A DNA stretch of 64,000 nucleotides from Yersinia enterocolitica subsp. enterocolitica (GCF_901472495.1 NZ_LR590469.1:1612001-1676000); one strand, 5' to 3'. Numbered from the stretch's first letter, positions 42,892 to 51,893 are shown. Program-made: numbers and translations. Notes: generated by a model not told the origin, from the letters alone.

Positions 42892-42911
42892 TACTGTTTA
42901 TGCATACAGTT
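42892..42911 (+). promoter_or_regulatory. LexA-type box at the integrase promoter
   Basis: TACTGTTTATGCATACAGTT keeps the perfect CTGT-N8-ACAG core and 16 of 20 consensus positions. It lies between TTGACT (42888-42893) and TAAATA (42912-42917), spaced 18 bp, a plausible promoter for int 34 bp before its start. Confidence 0.7.
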
Positions 42912-42944
42912 AAATACCTCCCTTATCTTCCAAGGGGGTTCTCA

Positions 42945-43994
42945 ATGTCAGTGCGCAAACAACCAGCAGGTCAATGGCTTTGTGAGTGCTACCCGGCAGG
43001 CCGTACAGGTCGCCGGGTGAGAAAAATGTTTGCGACCAAAGGTGAAGCCTTAGCCTTTGAACGTTACACCATGGATCAGGTGAACAATAAGCCTTGGTTG
43101 GGAGATGCGCCAGACCGCCGCACGTTAAGCGAGATTGCCGAACTTTGGTACAACCTGCATGGCCGTTCTCTGGAAGCTGGTGAAAAAATTTATAAAAAAC
43201 TAGAATTGATAGTTGCCGCGCTGGGTAATCCCCCCGCTCATAGTTTGAGTGGCAAAGATTTTGCTCACTACCGCTCTAAGCGTTTATCTGGCGAAATTTA
43301 CTTTTCTGAGAAATGGAAGAAAGGCGCAAAGCCGGTAACCGTGAATCTGGAACAAAGTTTTTTAAGCGGTATGTTTAGCGAATTGGCCAGATTAGGCGAA
43401 TGGAACTTACCGAACCCATTAGACAATCTGCGCAAATACGCCGTGGCAGAAAAAGAAATGGCGTGGCTCACCCATGAGCAGATTAAAACGCTATTGGCCG
43501 CATGTAGTCTTGGCCGGGCAGATTTGCCAATGGTAGTAAAAGTTTGTCTCAGCACCGGGGCGCGATGGAATGAGGCGGAGAAGCTCACCCGTTCGCAGGT
43601 CAGCCCGAATAAAATTACCTTTATCAGAACAAAAGGTAAAAAGAACCGTAGCGTGCCAATTAGCAAAGAACTTCATGACGAGTTAATCGCGTTAGAGGGA
43701 GACCGTCTTTTCAGTGAGTGTTATTTCCGCTTTATGGCCGCAATCAACACCACAGACATAAAGTTACCCACTGGTCAGCTTACGCATGTTTTGCGTCATA
43801 CCTTTGCCGCTCACTTTATGATGTCCGGGGGCAACATTCTGGTATTGCAGCGCATCCTTGGTCACAGTGATATTCAAATGACAATGCGCTATGCTCACTT
43901 TGCGCCAGAACACTTAGAAACCGCCGTGCAGTTCAACCCGCTAACCACCATGAAAGCTGGCGACAAAGTGGCGGCGGAGGTTACCCTTCCCTAG
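42945..43994 (+). CDS. int: Prophage tyrosine integrase
   Basis: 349 residues from ATG 42945, which has GGGGG about 6 nt upstream; a further ATG at 42900 lies inside the LexA box. A P2/HP1-type N-terminal arm-binding domain is followed by the catalytic domain with Arg207 (STGARWNE), His281 and Arg284 (LTHVLRHTF), His307 (LGHSD) and the nucleophile Tyr316 (MRYAHF). It recombines attP with the rybB end. attR starts 77 bp after its stop. Confidence 0.94.
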   Translation: MSVRKQPAGQWLCECYPAGRTGRRVRKMFATKGEALAFERYTMDQVNNKPWLGDAPDRRTLSEIAELWYNLHGRSLEAGEKIYKKLELIVAALGNPPAHSLSGKDFAHYRSKRLSGEIYFSEKWKKGAKPVTVNLEQSFLSGMFSELARLGEWNLPNPLDNLRKYAVAEKEMAWLTHEQIKTLLAACSLGRADLPMVVKVCLSTGARWNEAEKLTRSQVSPNKITFIRTKGKKNRSVPISKELHDELIALEGDRLFSECYFRFMAAINTTDIKLPTGQLTHVLRHTFAAHFMMSGGNILVLQRILGHSDIQMTMRYAHFAPEHLETAVQFNPLTTMKAGDKVAAEVTLP

Positions 43995-44071
43995 TATTTA
44001 CTACCCCTCAATAACTAATCAACTCATTGTATTTATTGTATATTGTTGTTTTATATAGAGTAATGAGACTA

Positions 44072-44089
44072 TCGGGTTTTTTCTTGTCT
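44072..44089 (+). other. attR: right copy of the 18-bp core
   Basis: Identical to 14436-14453. It is preceded by GAGACTA, so that GACTATCGGG here is the exact complement of CCCGATAGTC in the ascending arm of the rybB terminator. This suggests that the original 3' end of rybB was displaced to this side. Confidence 0.88.
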
Positions 44090-44215
44090 GAAATTCAAGC
44101 CCCATCCCTCCCCCTTAAGGCTTTCTTAAGACAAAATTATTACAGTAGGAACATCACTACTTCTGCTCCAGGCTATTTCGTGAAGATCAACAAACCTGCC
44201 TCTCAATCAAGCGTC

Positions 44216-44950
44216 ATGACATCGACATTAAATAATACCTCAACGGCACTGATAATTAGGACAAACTCCCTTTACTCGTTGCCGTTATCCTTTTATTTTT
44301 GGCAGGTTTTTGCATTGGTGATCAGTGGATTGCTGTTTCTTTGGTTATCCCGTGATGAACAGTTGGATTGGCTTATCAGTAATTATTGGTTTGATCCCGC
44401 CTCGCAACATTTTCCATGGGAAAATAATTACTGGCTGGATTTACTGAACCATCGCTTATTGAAAATAACCATTATCAGCGCTGCCGTTGTCACATTGCTA
44501 TGGGGTTTTTATCGCCGCAATAAGCGCGTAGTCACCACTATGTTGCTGTTCGGTATCGGCCCGCTGGTGATAGGGGTGCTAAAAGCGACCAGTGCTCACT
44601 CCTGCCCTTGGGATCTGGTGGAATATGGTGGTAAATCTCTCAGCTATGTACTGATGGGAACAGCCCCGGTCGGCGCAGGCCCTGGCCACTGCTTTCCTGG
44701 CGGCCATGCCTCTAGTGGGTTTGCAGTAATGGCATTATTTTTCTTGTTTTACCCCGAGCGGCCACGGATAGCTTTACTGTGTTGGTTGGCGGGTGTGAGT
44801 CTTGGCATGTTGATGGGTTTTGGACAAATCATGCGCGGGGCACATTTTCTTACCCATAACCTGTGGGCAGGTTGGTGGGTTTGGCTCAGTCAATTGGCTG
44901 TGTATTGGATGATCAGCGGTTTTTACAACCGTAATAAGGGTAAAGAATGA
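44216..44950 (+). CDS. PAP2-family membrane phosphatase
   Basis: 244 residues from the ATG at 44216; the frame is open farther upstream into attR sequence, and a GTG at 44180 is possible. About six membrane spans. PAP2 motifs are degenerate but visible: KATSAHSCPWDL, then CFPGGHASSGFA and GFGQIMRGAHFLTHNLWAG. It probably removes or transfers phosphate on lipid substrates (lipid A or polyprenyl phosphates) at the periplasmic face. ATGA overlap links it to ybjG. Exact substrate unknown. Confidence 0.8.
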   Translation: MTSTLNNTSTALIIRTNSLYSLPLSFYFWQVFALVISGLLFLWLSRDEQLDWLISNYWFDPASQHFPWENNYWLDLLNHRLLKITIISAAVVTLLWGFYRRNKRVVTTMLLFGIGPLVIGVLKATSAHSCPWDLVEYGGKSLSYVLMGTAPVGAGPGHCFPGGHASSGFAVMALFFLFYPERPRIALLCWLAGVSLGMLMGFGQIMRGAHFLTHNLWAGWWVWLSQLAVYWMISGFYNRNKGKE

Positions 44951-45555
44951 TTGAACAAATGAATTACTTTTTCTTTTCCATGATAAATGCCACTCCAGCA
45001 TCATCGCCATGGATGATTTCTTTTGCGACTTTTATCGCACGCGATTTGATTATGATTATCCCCATATTATTAGTGGGTATGTGGTTGTGGGGGCCACAAA
45101 GCGACATGAACTCACAGCGTGCCTTAGTGACCAAAGCCGCTATCGCACTGGCTTTTTCCATGCTTTCAGCCTCCTGCATTGGGATGCTTATCCCCCACGA
45201 CCGGCCTTTTGTCGTCGGTTTTGGTTATCACTTTATGAATCACACACCCGATAGTTCTTTCCCGAGTAATCACGGCACCGCTATTTTCACTTTTGCTCTG
45301 GCCTTTGTTTTTTGGCACAAACTGTGGTCCGCTCTCAGCCTGATGGTCGTAGCTGTCGCAATTGCATGGTCACGAATTTACCTGGGTGTGCACTGGCCGT
45401 TAGATATGGTGGGGGGATTTTTGCTAGGAATTGTCGGCTGTCTGTTTGCACAATTGGTGTGGAACTTGTTCGGCGACGCTATTTCAAATGGGTTGAAACG
45501 CCTCTATCAGGTTGGCTTTGCCTTACCTATCAGCAGAGGATGGGTCAGAAACTAG
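44947..45555 (+). CDS. ybjG: Undecaprenyl-diphosphate phosphatase YbjG
   Basis: 202 residues, E. coli YbjG is 198. About five spans. The three PAP2 motifs are complete: PHDRPF, SSFPSNHG and WSRIYLGVHWPLD. It recycles undecaprenyl pyrophosphate to the monophosphate for peptidoglycan synthesis at the outer face of the inner membrane. It is coupled to the preceding PAP2 gene. Position near deoR and dacC fits the E. coli map. Confidence 0.88.
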   Translation: MIEQMNYFFFSMINATPASSPWMISFATFIARDLIMIIPILLVGMWLWGPQSDMNSQRALVTKAAIALAFSMLSASCIGMLIPHDRPFVVGFGYHFMNHTPDSSFPSNHGTAIFTFALAFVFWHKLWSALSLMVVAVAIAWSRIYLGVHWPLDMVGGFLLGIVGCLFAQLVWNLFGDAISNGLKRLYQVGFALPISRGWVRN

Positions 45556-45776
45556 CGCCCTCTACGTGACTCATCTCACATTGCCGGCAGATTAAAATGC
45601 CGGCTAAATTCCCCGTAAAATCCCTTCACAATTTTAAAATATACAAAAAATCAAATAATTACGCCAACACATGGTGCTTTATGCGGTTATTTAACCATCA
45701 TAAATGTAATTAAAATAACAAAATAAAATCTAAAACAGCTAGAAATGTGAGAATTAGCTTTGTTTTTTTCTGATAA

Positions 45777-45792
45777 TGTTATTATTATAACA
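45777..45792. promoter_or_regulatory. Candidate DeoR operator before deoC
   Basis: TGTTATTATTATAACA has the TGTTA-N6-TAACA arms of the DeoR palindrome (consensus TGTTAGAATTCTAACA), 38 bp before the deoC start; deoR lies just downstream. The inner bases differ from the consensus. Confidence 0.45.
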
Positions 45793-45830
45793 ATAGAGCT
45801 AACTTATAGATGAACAAAAGGATAAAAATC

Positions 45831-46502
45831 ATGACGATCAATTACGCTAATTATATTGACCATACCCTACTGGCAATGGATGCCACCGAAGAGCAAATTA
45901 TTAAGCTGTGCGGAGAAGCCAAGCAGCATCATTTTTATGCGGTATGTGTTAACTCTGGGTATGTTCCAGTTGCTGCACAGCAATTAGCAGGCACCTCGGT
46001 TAAAGTGTGTTCAGTCATTGGTTTCCCACTGGGTGCTGGCTTGACCGAAGCAAAAGCCTTTGAAGCCCAAGCTGCTATCAAAGCTGGCGCACAAGAGATT
46101 GATATGGTTATCAATGTTGGCTGGTTGAAAAGTGGCAAAATCGCAGAAGTTAAAGCGGACATCAAGGCCGTGCGCGATAATTGCGCCTCCACACCGTTGA
46201 AGGTAATATTAGAAACCTGCCTGCTTAGCGATGCACAGATTGTACAAGTTTGTGAAATGTGCCGTGAGCTTGACGTCGCTTTTGTTAAAACCTCAACAGG
46301 TTTCAGCACTGGCGGCGCTAAAGAAGAGCATGTCAAATTGATGCGTGCCACAGTAGGCCAGGATATGGGGGTCAAAGCCTCCGGTGCGGTTCGTGACAGA
46401 GCGACAGCAGAAACAATGATTAAGGCCGGCGCAACACGAATTGGCACCAGTTCTGGTGTTGTTATCGTTTCAGGCCAGCAAGCATCGGCGTCAAGTTACT
46501 AA
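45831..46502 (+). CDS. deoC: Deoxyribose-phosphate aldolase DeoC
   Basis: 223 residues from the ATG at 45831, preceded by AAAAGGAT; an ATG 21 bp upstream has no ribosome site. Class I aldolase that cleaves 2-deoxyribose-5-phosphate into acetaldehyde and glyceraldehyde-3-phosphate in the cytoplasm. EIDMVINVGWLKSG (Asp92 area), KVILETCLL and the Schiff-base lysine in FVKTSTGFSTGGA are visible, with the phosphate site GTSSG near the end. It is a stand-alone deoC next to its regulator deoR; deoABD are not in the window. Confidence 0.93.
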   Translation: MTINYANYIDHTLLAMDATEEQIIKLCGEAKQHHFYAVCVNSGYVPVAAQQLAGTSVKVCSVIGFPLGAGLTEAKAFEAQAAIKAGAQEIDMVINVGWLKSGKIAEVKADIKAVRDNCASTPLKVILETCLLSDAQIVQVCEMCRELDVAFVKTSTGFSTGGAKEEHVKLMRATVGQDMGVKASGAVRDRATAETMIKAGATRIGTSSGVVIVSGQQASASSY

Positions 46503-46505
46503 CTT

Positions 46506-46709
46506 ATTATACACCCCAAATAATTCAAGTTGCAGGAAGGCGGCAATTGAGTAAATCCCGATGAGCTTACTCAGGTAAGTGATTCGGGTGACAAATCGGT
46601 CGGGAACCGATTTGAACGCTGCTTGTAGCGGCCTCGCAGAGGCGAGGCCCATGGACGGGCCGAGTAACGAGAGCTGCCAACGCACATGTAGCTTGAAGTA
46701 TGACGGGTA
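46506..46709 (+). repeat. ERIC repeat with internal insertion, behind deoC
   Basis: Core AATCCCGATGAGCTTACTC then GTAAGTGATTCGGGTGA, and the terminal TGAAGTATGACGGGTA identify an ERIC. About 77 bp of extra GC-rich sequence (about 46592-46668, with CAAATCGG/CCGATTTG and GGCCTCGC/GCGAGGCC hairpins) enlarges it to about 204 bp, against about 127 for a standard copy. It starts 3 nt after the deoC stop. ERICs with an internal insert are known in yersiniae. Confidence 0.85.
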
Positions 46710-46731
46710 AAGCCCGGTTATTGCCGGGCTT
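46710..46731 (+). terminator. Hairpin at the end of the ERIC, terminator of deoC transcript
   Basis: AAGCCCGG and CCGGGCTT form an 8-bp stem with a 6-nt loop, followed by ACTTATTCC. A weak U-run makes it a plausible rather than strong terminator. Confidence 0.55.
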
Positions 46732-46833
46732 ACTTATTCCATGTACTGTTTGCACTCTTTGTTTTGCGCTTTTTATTTTACGCTTTTTATTTTACGGTAC
46801 ATGGTGTTAAAAATAACTCGTCAGGGATAGCTT

Positions 46834-47598
46834 ATGGAAACTCGCCGTGCAGAACGTATCAATAAACTTACTCAGGCCCTTAAGCGCTCCGACAAAATCC
46901 ATCTAAAAGACGCAGCCAATCTATTGCGTGTTTCTGAAATGACGATTCGGCGAGATCTGAGTGCCGAACCTACTTCCGTCATTTTACTGGGCGGTTATGT
47001 AGTGATGGACCCCAAAAGCAACAATGCCAATAACTATTTTGTTTCCGACCAACAAGCCAAGCAGGTGGAAGAAAAACGCCTAATTGGTCAGTTAGCGGCA
47101 CGTCTTATTACGGAAAATGACACCGTTTTTTTTGACTGCGGCACCACAATTCCTTCAATAATCGATGAGATAGATGAGGAACTGTCATTTACTGCCATCT
47201 GCTACTCCCTCAATACCTTCTTGTCTTTACAAGACAAACCCAATTGCAAAGTTATCTTGTGCGGGGGTGAATTCAAACCCAATAACTATATTTTCACCCC
47301 TATTAGCCAACATAATGAGCTGGATAATGCTTGCCCAAATAAAGCTTTTATCTCTGCGGCGGGCGTTTCTATTGAGTATGGAGCCACCTGTTTCAACTTT
47401 GATGAGATCTTGTTGAAACACCGTGCCATTGCCAAATCCCAGCATAAAATCCTGGTGGCTGACCACAGCAAATTTGGCAAAATCAAGCCCGCCAGTATTG
47501 GTGCGCTAACACTTTTTGATGCCATTGTGACCAACCGTCAGCCCGATAGCGAATTCAGCCAGTTCTTTTTACAGCACAATATCAAAACCTACTGTTAG
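46834..47598 (+). CDS. deoR: Deoxyribose operon repressor DeoR
   Basis: 254 residues. The N-terminal DeoR-type HTH (LKDAANLLRVSEMTIRRDLS, about 24-43) is followed by the sugar-phosphate sensor domain, with FFDCGTTIPSII (about 98-109), VILCGGEF and VADHSKFGK motifs. It represses deoxyribonucleoside catabolic genes and is released by deoxyribose-5-phosphate. Length and its place near dacC agree with E. coli deoR (252 aa). An ERIC follows 16 nt behind the stop. Confidence 0.9.
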   Translation: METRRAERINKLTQALKRSDKIHLKDAANLLRVSEMTIRRDLSAEPTSVILLGGYVVMDPKSNNANNYFVSDQQAKQVEEKRLIGQLAARLITENDTVFFDCGTTIPSIIDEIDEELSFTAICYSLNTFLSLQDKPNCKVILCGGEFKPNNYIFTPISQHNELDNACPNKAFISAAGVSIEYGATCFNFDEILLKHRAIAKSQHKILVADHSKFGKIKPASIGALTLFDAIVTNRQPDSEFSQFFLQHNIKTYC

Positions 47599-47614
47599 GT
47601 TCTTTTCCCCCTTA

Positions 47615-47741
47615 TATACTCTAAATAATTCGAGTTACAGGAAGGCGGCAAGAGAGAGAACCCCGATGAGCTTACTCTCGTAAGTGATTCGGGTAATTGA
47701 ACGTAGCCACCGCACATGCAGCTTGAAGTATAACGAGTATA
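47615..47741 (+). repeat. ERIC repeat (127 bp) behind deoR
   Basis: A standard-length ERIC: start TATACTCTAAATAATTCG, core CCCCGATGAGCTTACTC / GTAAGTGATTCGGGT, end TGAAGTATAACGAGTATA. The outermost bases form the expected terminal inverted repeat. Confidence 0.9.
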
Positions 47742-48857
47742 GATACGGATAACGGGCAAGATGCGTGCACCGCATCTTGCTGCTCGCTAGATACTCCCTC
47801 TCATTTATGTTATCCATAATGGCTGACCCCTTTGATTACATAGTAAAAATCCTAGTTCAACAAACACTCAATAGATAATTCCTTCACCTCTATCAGATAA
47901 AAAATGGATTATATTTAAGCAAAATAATCTGATGGCAAATAACCATATTTAATTTGTGGCTTAATGGTGCTTCTATCCATGCTAAATTTAAAACACGATT
48001 CCATTGTCGAATTAATATCCACTTATATTTGGGTTTAAGGTAAATTAATTTAACATTTAGTGTTCTTTTAATGCATTCAATTAAAGGAATAGCGTTAGTT
48101 TATTGTCTGACAATTACTAATCGCTCATTTTCATATGACAAATAAAGCATAGAGTACCAATAATCACTCGCTGACTTATTCCTGCCCATCAACACTCTTA
48201 TTGTTGTTTTCTTATTTCACTGTTTATATCACCGCCATTTCCAGATGCTATTGCTTATTCGCATAAAAAATTAAAATACCATTAATATCAATAAGTTAAA
48301 CAAATTAACTTTCTTTACATTAATGATATTCGTCAACAAACCGGTTAAAAAACCGATTTTTACTAGATTCGCAAGCTGGGTTAAAATATATTGCCCACCA
48401 AGATATTAAGGGATAAAAAATAAATCGTTTATTTATTGTTCAGTAAGAAAGAGGTGTTTTTCATTGTGCTTATTGATGGATTATAAACATTCATATAACA
48501 ATAGTTTGTAAATCTGCAACAAGTCATGAATGTCGAGTTTATTGAGCATTTGCGAGCATGATCACGGTAGTTTTCACTACAAATCGCTATCTTGCCGCCA
48601 GCAAAAACTACTGTTCTTTAGGAACAACAAAAATATCCGATAAAGTGAATTCACCCTCTTAAAATCGGTTAAATTTTGCACTTTAACGTTTAGGTATAAA
48701 TCACAACCACGACACCAAAGTAATAACCAGGGTACCAACTTTAAACAAATCGTTTTGACTGAATTTTTCGCCTGATAACGTCGCTAAATAAGGCATTACA
48801 GGTACTTAACTTTCGGCTCTTAATTTTAAATTAACGTGTTCACATTGGAGATTTTTC
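47742..48857. other. AT-rich 1.1-kb gap before sdaC
   Basis: No gene with a credible start was found on either strand. It holds a perfect 10-bp hairpin at 47756-47780 (GCAAGATGCG/CGCATCTTGC), an AACCGGTTAAAAAACCGATT dyad near 48338 and many A/T tracts. A leader or regulatory region (Lrp and CRP act on serine genes in E. coli) is likely, but no specific site could be defined. An sRNA cannot be excluded. Confidence 0.5.
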
Positions 48858-50153
48858 ATGGACACTACTCAAACAGGCACTATTGCCTCATCGGGAAAAA
48901 CTTCATCAAGTACATGGCGTAAAAGTGACACCATGTGGATGTTGGGTCTGTACGGTACGGCAATCGGTGCAGGTGTATTGTTCCTGCCAATCAATGCGGG
49001 TATCGGTGGCCTGCTACCGCTGATCGTTATGGCTATTATTGCTTTCCCAATGACCTTCTATGCGCACCGTGGCCTGTGCCGTTTTGTGCTGTCAGGTAAA
49101 AATCCGGGAGAAGATATCACTGAAGTGGTTGAAGAGCATTTTGGTCAAGGCGCGGGTAAACTGATTACCCTGCTTTACTTCTTCGCTATCTACCCAATTT
49201 TGTTGGTCTACAGTGTCGCGATTACTAACACCGTTGATAGCTTTATTACTCATCAGATGCATCTGCCATCGCCACCGCGTGCCATTCTGTCGCTGATCCT
49301 TATCATCGGCCTGATGACTATCGTGCGTTTTGGTGAGCATGCCATTGTGAAAGCAATGAGTATTCTGGTATTCCCATTTGTTGCAGTATTAATGCTGCTG
49401 GCTGTTTACCTGATCCCTAACTGGTCAAGTGCGATCTTCGAACACGTTTCCATGGATGGCAATGGTACTGGCAGTGGTCTGTGGATGACTCTGTGGCTGG
49501 TAATTCCGGTGATGGTGTTCTCATTCAACCACTCCCCAATCATCTCTGCCTTTGCAGTAGCAAAACGCGAAGAATATGGTGTTGATGCTGAGAAAAAATG
49601 CTCCCGCATTTTAGCTTTCGCACACATCATGATGGTTGTTACCGTGATGTTCTTCGTATTCAGCTGCGTCCTGAGCCTGTCCCCTGCGGATCTGGCAGAA
49701 GCGAAAAGCCAGAATATCTCCATTCTGTCTTACCTGGCTAACCACTTTAATACCCCAATGATTGCCTACATGGCACCGGTTATTGCCTTTATCGCTATCA
49801 CTAAATCTTTCCTGGGCCACTATCTGGGCGCACGTGAAGGCTTCAATGGCATGATGATCAAATCTCTGCGCAGCAAAGGCAAAGAGATCAATCATGACAA
49901 ATTGAACCGCATTACTGCCCTGTTCATGCTGGTCACCACCTGGATAGTAGCAACCATGAACCCCAGCATTCTGGGCATGATTGAAACACTGGGTGGCCCA
50001 ATTATCGCGATGCTATTGTTCCTGATGCCAATGTACGCCATCCATAAAGTTCCGGCGATGCGTAAATACAGCGGCAAAGTAAGCAACGTATTCGTGGTCA
50101 TCATGGGTCTTATTGCTATCTCAGCAATCTTGTTCAGCCTGTTCGGTAAATGA
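48858..50153 (+). CDS. sdaC: Serine/proton symporter SdaC
   Basis: 431 residues, HAAAP amino-acid transporter with 11 predicted spans. MLGLYGTAIGAGVLFLPINA (about 29-48) is the family's first span with its GAGVLFLP motif; FNHSPIISAFAVAKREEYG is also typical. It imports L-serine with protons into the cytoplasm, feeding the deaminase encoded next. AAC-TTGGAGA before the start supplies a ribosome site. It shares an operon with sdaB, with a hairpin between the two genes. Confidence 0.92.
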   Translation: MDTTQTGTIASSGKTSSSTWRKSDTMWMLGLYGTAIGAGVLFLPINAGIGGLLPLIVMAIIAFPMTFYAHRGLCRFVLSGKNPGEDITEVVEEHFGQGAGKLITLLYFFAIYPILLVYSVAITNTVDSFITHQMHLPSPPRAILSLILIIGLMTIVRFGEHAIVKAMSILVFPFVAVLMLLAVYLIPNWSSAIFEHVSMDGNGTGSGLWMTLWLVIPVMVFSFNHSPIISAFAVAKREEYGVDAEKKCSRILAFAHIMMVVTVMFFVFSCVLSLSPADLAEAKSQNISILSYLANHFNTPMIAYMAPVIAFIAITKSFLGHYLGAREGFNGMMIKSLRSKGKEINHDKLNRITALFMLVTTWIVATMNPSILGMIETLGGPIIAMLLFLMPMYAIHKVPAMRKYSGKVSNVFVVIMGLIAISAILFSLFGK

Positions 50154-50213
50154 TTCTGACGCTGGCTAACCTCCACGGCCAGCTCATTAGCATCAACTGA
50201 GAATCGTTTCAAA

Positions 50214-50241
50214 AGCCGGTGCGTCCGCGCCGGCTCTTTTT
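50214..50241 (+). terminator. Hairpin between sdaC and sdaB
   Basis: AGCCGG and CCGGCT pair around a GC-rich loop and are followed by CTTTTT. A partial terminator in the sdaC-sdaB gap, perhaps giving different dosages for transporter and enzyme. Confidence 0.7.
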
Positions 50242-50298
50242 CCCACGGCATATAAGCATTTTAATAATTAACGCCTTTACATGAAGGAGGCGAATAAT

Positions 50299-51666
50299 AT
50301 GGTCAGCGTTTTTGACATTTTCAAGATTGGTATTGGTCCTTCCAGCTCTCACACCGTCGGCCCGATGAAGGCTGGCAAGCTGTTTACCGATGATTTAATC
50401 GCACTGGGGCATCTTTCTGCCATCACCCGAGTCACCGTTGATGTTTACGGTTCTTTGTCTCTAACTGGCAAAGGCCACCATACCGATATCGCCATCATTA
50501 TGGGTCTGGCGGGGAATCTGCCTGATACTGTTGATATTGATGCTATCCCAGGTTTTATCCGTGACGTAGCCGCACGGGAACGTTTGTTGCTGGCAAATGG
50601 TAGCCATGAAGTCGATTTTCTGGCAAATGGTGGAATGAATTTCCATGAAACCAACTTGCCGCTGCATGAAAATGGCATGACCATCAGCGCACATGCGGGC
50701 GATGACTGCATTTTCAGCAAAACCTATTACTCCATTGGCGGTGGGTTTATTGTTGATGAAGCTCACTTTGGTCAGCAAGATAGCAACGCAGTTACTGTGC
50801 CCTACCCGTTCAATTCTGCGCGTGACTTACAAAAGCACTGTAAAGATACCGGTTTATCTTTATCTGGCTTAGTGATGCAAAATGAGCTGGCTTTGCATAG
50901 TAAAACCGAGATAAGCGCGCACTTTGCGGCTATTTGGGATGTGATGCGTGCCGGTATTGAGCGCGGTATTAATACTGAAGGCCTATTGCCCGGCCCGATG
51001 AAAGTCCCGCGCCGCGCTGCTGCATTACGCCGTATGCTGGTGACTACTGATAAACATAATGCTGATCCGATGATGGTTGTCGATTGGATCAATATGTATG
51101 CCTTGGCCGTCAATGAAGAAAATGCTGCGGGTGGTCGCGTGGTCACGGCACCAACCAACGGGGCTTGCGGTATCATCCCTGCGGTACTGGCTTACTATGA
51201 CAAATTCATTCGCCCAGTGAATGAGAACTCATATAGTCGCTATTTCCTGGTGGCAGGTGTTATTGGTGCGCTGTATAAAATGAATGCTTCCATTTCCGGC
51301 GCTGAAGTGGGTTGCCAGGGGGAAGTGGGTGTAGCTTGTTCAATGGCCGCAGCTGGTCTGGCGGAGTTGATGGGCGGCAGCCCTGCTCAAGTCTGTATCG
51401 CGGCTGAGATCGCCATGGAGCATAACCTGGGGCTGACTTGTGACCCCGTGGCGGGCCAAGTTCAGGTGCCATGCATTGAGCGTAACGCCATTTCTGCGGT
51501 GCAAGCGGTTAACTCAGCGCGTATGGCATTGCGCCGCACCAGCGAGCCTAGTGTCTGTCTGGATAAAGTCATCGAAACGATGTACGAAACCGGCAAAGAT
51601 ATGAACTCAAAATATCGTGAAACCTCCCGTGGTGGTTTGGCAATCAAGGTTGTTGCCTGTAACTGA
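50299..51666 (+). CDS. sdaB: L-serine dehydratase SdaB
   Basis: 455 residues from ATG 50299, preceded by GAAGGAGGCG; an ATG at 50281 is upstream of this site. Iron-sulfur L-serine ammonia-lyase that makes pyruvate and ammonia. SSSHTVGPMKAGK lies in the N-terminal domain; TNGACGIIPAVL, SGAEVGCQGEVGVACSMAAA and GLTCDPVAGQVQVPCIERNA carry the cysteines that bind the 4Fe-4S cluster. Called sdaB rather than sdaA because of the adjacent sdaC; the two isozymes cannot be told apart by sequence alone here. Confidence 0.9.
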   Translation: MVSVFDIFKIGIGPSSSHTVGPMKAGKLFTDDLIALGHLSAITRVTVDVYGSLSLTGKGHHTDIAIIMGLAGNLPDTVDIDAIPGFIRDVAARERLLLANGSHEVDFLANGGMNFHETNLPLHENGMTISAHAGDDCIFSKTYYSIGGGFIVDEAHFGQQDSNAVTVPYPFNSARDLQKHCKDTGLSLSGLVMQNELALHSKTEISAHFAAIWDVMRAGIERGINTEGLLPGPMKVPRRAAALRRMLVTTDKHNADPMMVVDWINMYALAVNEENAAGGRVVTAPTNGACGIIPAVLAYYDKFIRPVNENSYSRYFLVAGVIGALYKMNASISGAEVGCQGEVGVACSMAAAGLAELMGGSPAQVCIAAEIAMEHNLGLTCDPVAGQVQVPCIERNAISAVQAVNSARMALRRTSEPSVCLDKVIETMYETGKDMNSKYRETSRGGLAIKVVACN

Positions 51667-51687
51667 TTGCTATCAGGATAGAAAAGT

Positions 51688-51711
51688 AAGGGCGACTTGA
51701 GAGCCGCCCTT
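51688..51711 (+). terminator. Hairpin after sdaB
   Basis: AAGGGCG and CGCCCTT pair perfectly 21 nt behind the stop. There is no U-run, but the arrangement suits a terminator or 3' stabiliser. Related GGCGACT text recurs in the hairpin at 51863. Confidence 0.5.
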
Positions 51712-51862
51712 GAAGTTAATGACAACCCTATTTTGTCGCACCGAGACTAGCTGGGCGACTGCACCGATGGGCGCTCCGACGGCTCACGCCACTTGTATTT
51801 TAAATAGATAGGGACCCATACGGCACATTTCCCAGCTTATCAGCTTTGTTAGCCGTCTGAAA

Positions 51863-51885
51863 GGCGACTTGCTAGTCGCCCTTTT
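51863..51885. terminator. Bidirectional terminator between sdaB and dacC
   Basis: GGCGACT and AGTCGCC form a perfect 7-bp stem followed on plus by CTTTT and preceded by AAA. It lies 9 nt from the dacC stop and can end both converging transcripts. Confidence 0.65.
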
Positions 51886-51893
51886 GCTTGAGA

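Larger units (their letters stand above)
14436..44089. mobile_element. P2/HP1-type prophage, about 29.6 kb
   Basis: The element is bounded by the 18-bp direct repeat in rybB. It contains integrase, CI, Cox and CII regulators, a P2 A-type replication endonuclease, Ogr-like late activator, portal, terminase, scaffold, capsid, head completion, contractile tail (sheath, tube, tape measure, baseplate, fibre) and a lysis cassette. Gene order (integrase end, early genes, head, tail, then a non-coding gap next to att) is closer to HP1/K139 than to P2. All structural modules appear uninterrupted, so it may be inducible. Three cargo genes lie at the two ends. Confidence 0.93.

Noticed and set aside
10970..44089. 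IS element as part of the prophage or as one arm of a composite transposon
   Set aside because: The IS has its own CTG target duplication, lies outside the att repeats beyond ybjL, and no second copy is in the window.
44027..44215. N-terminal extension of the PAP2 phosphatase
   Set aside because: The first part is attR/rybB-derived sequence and has no signal or family similarity; a start near 44216 (or 44180) is preferred.
45935..46447. 170-codon open frame antisense to deoC
   Set aside because: Mirrors the deoC reading frame; deoC motifs leave no doubt about the coding strand.
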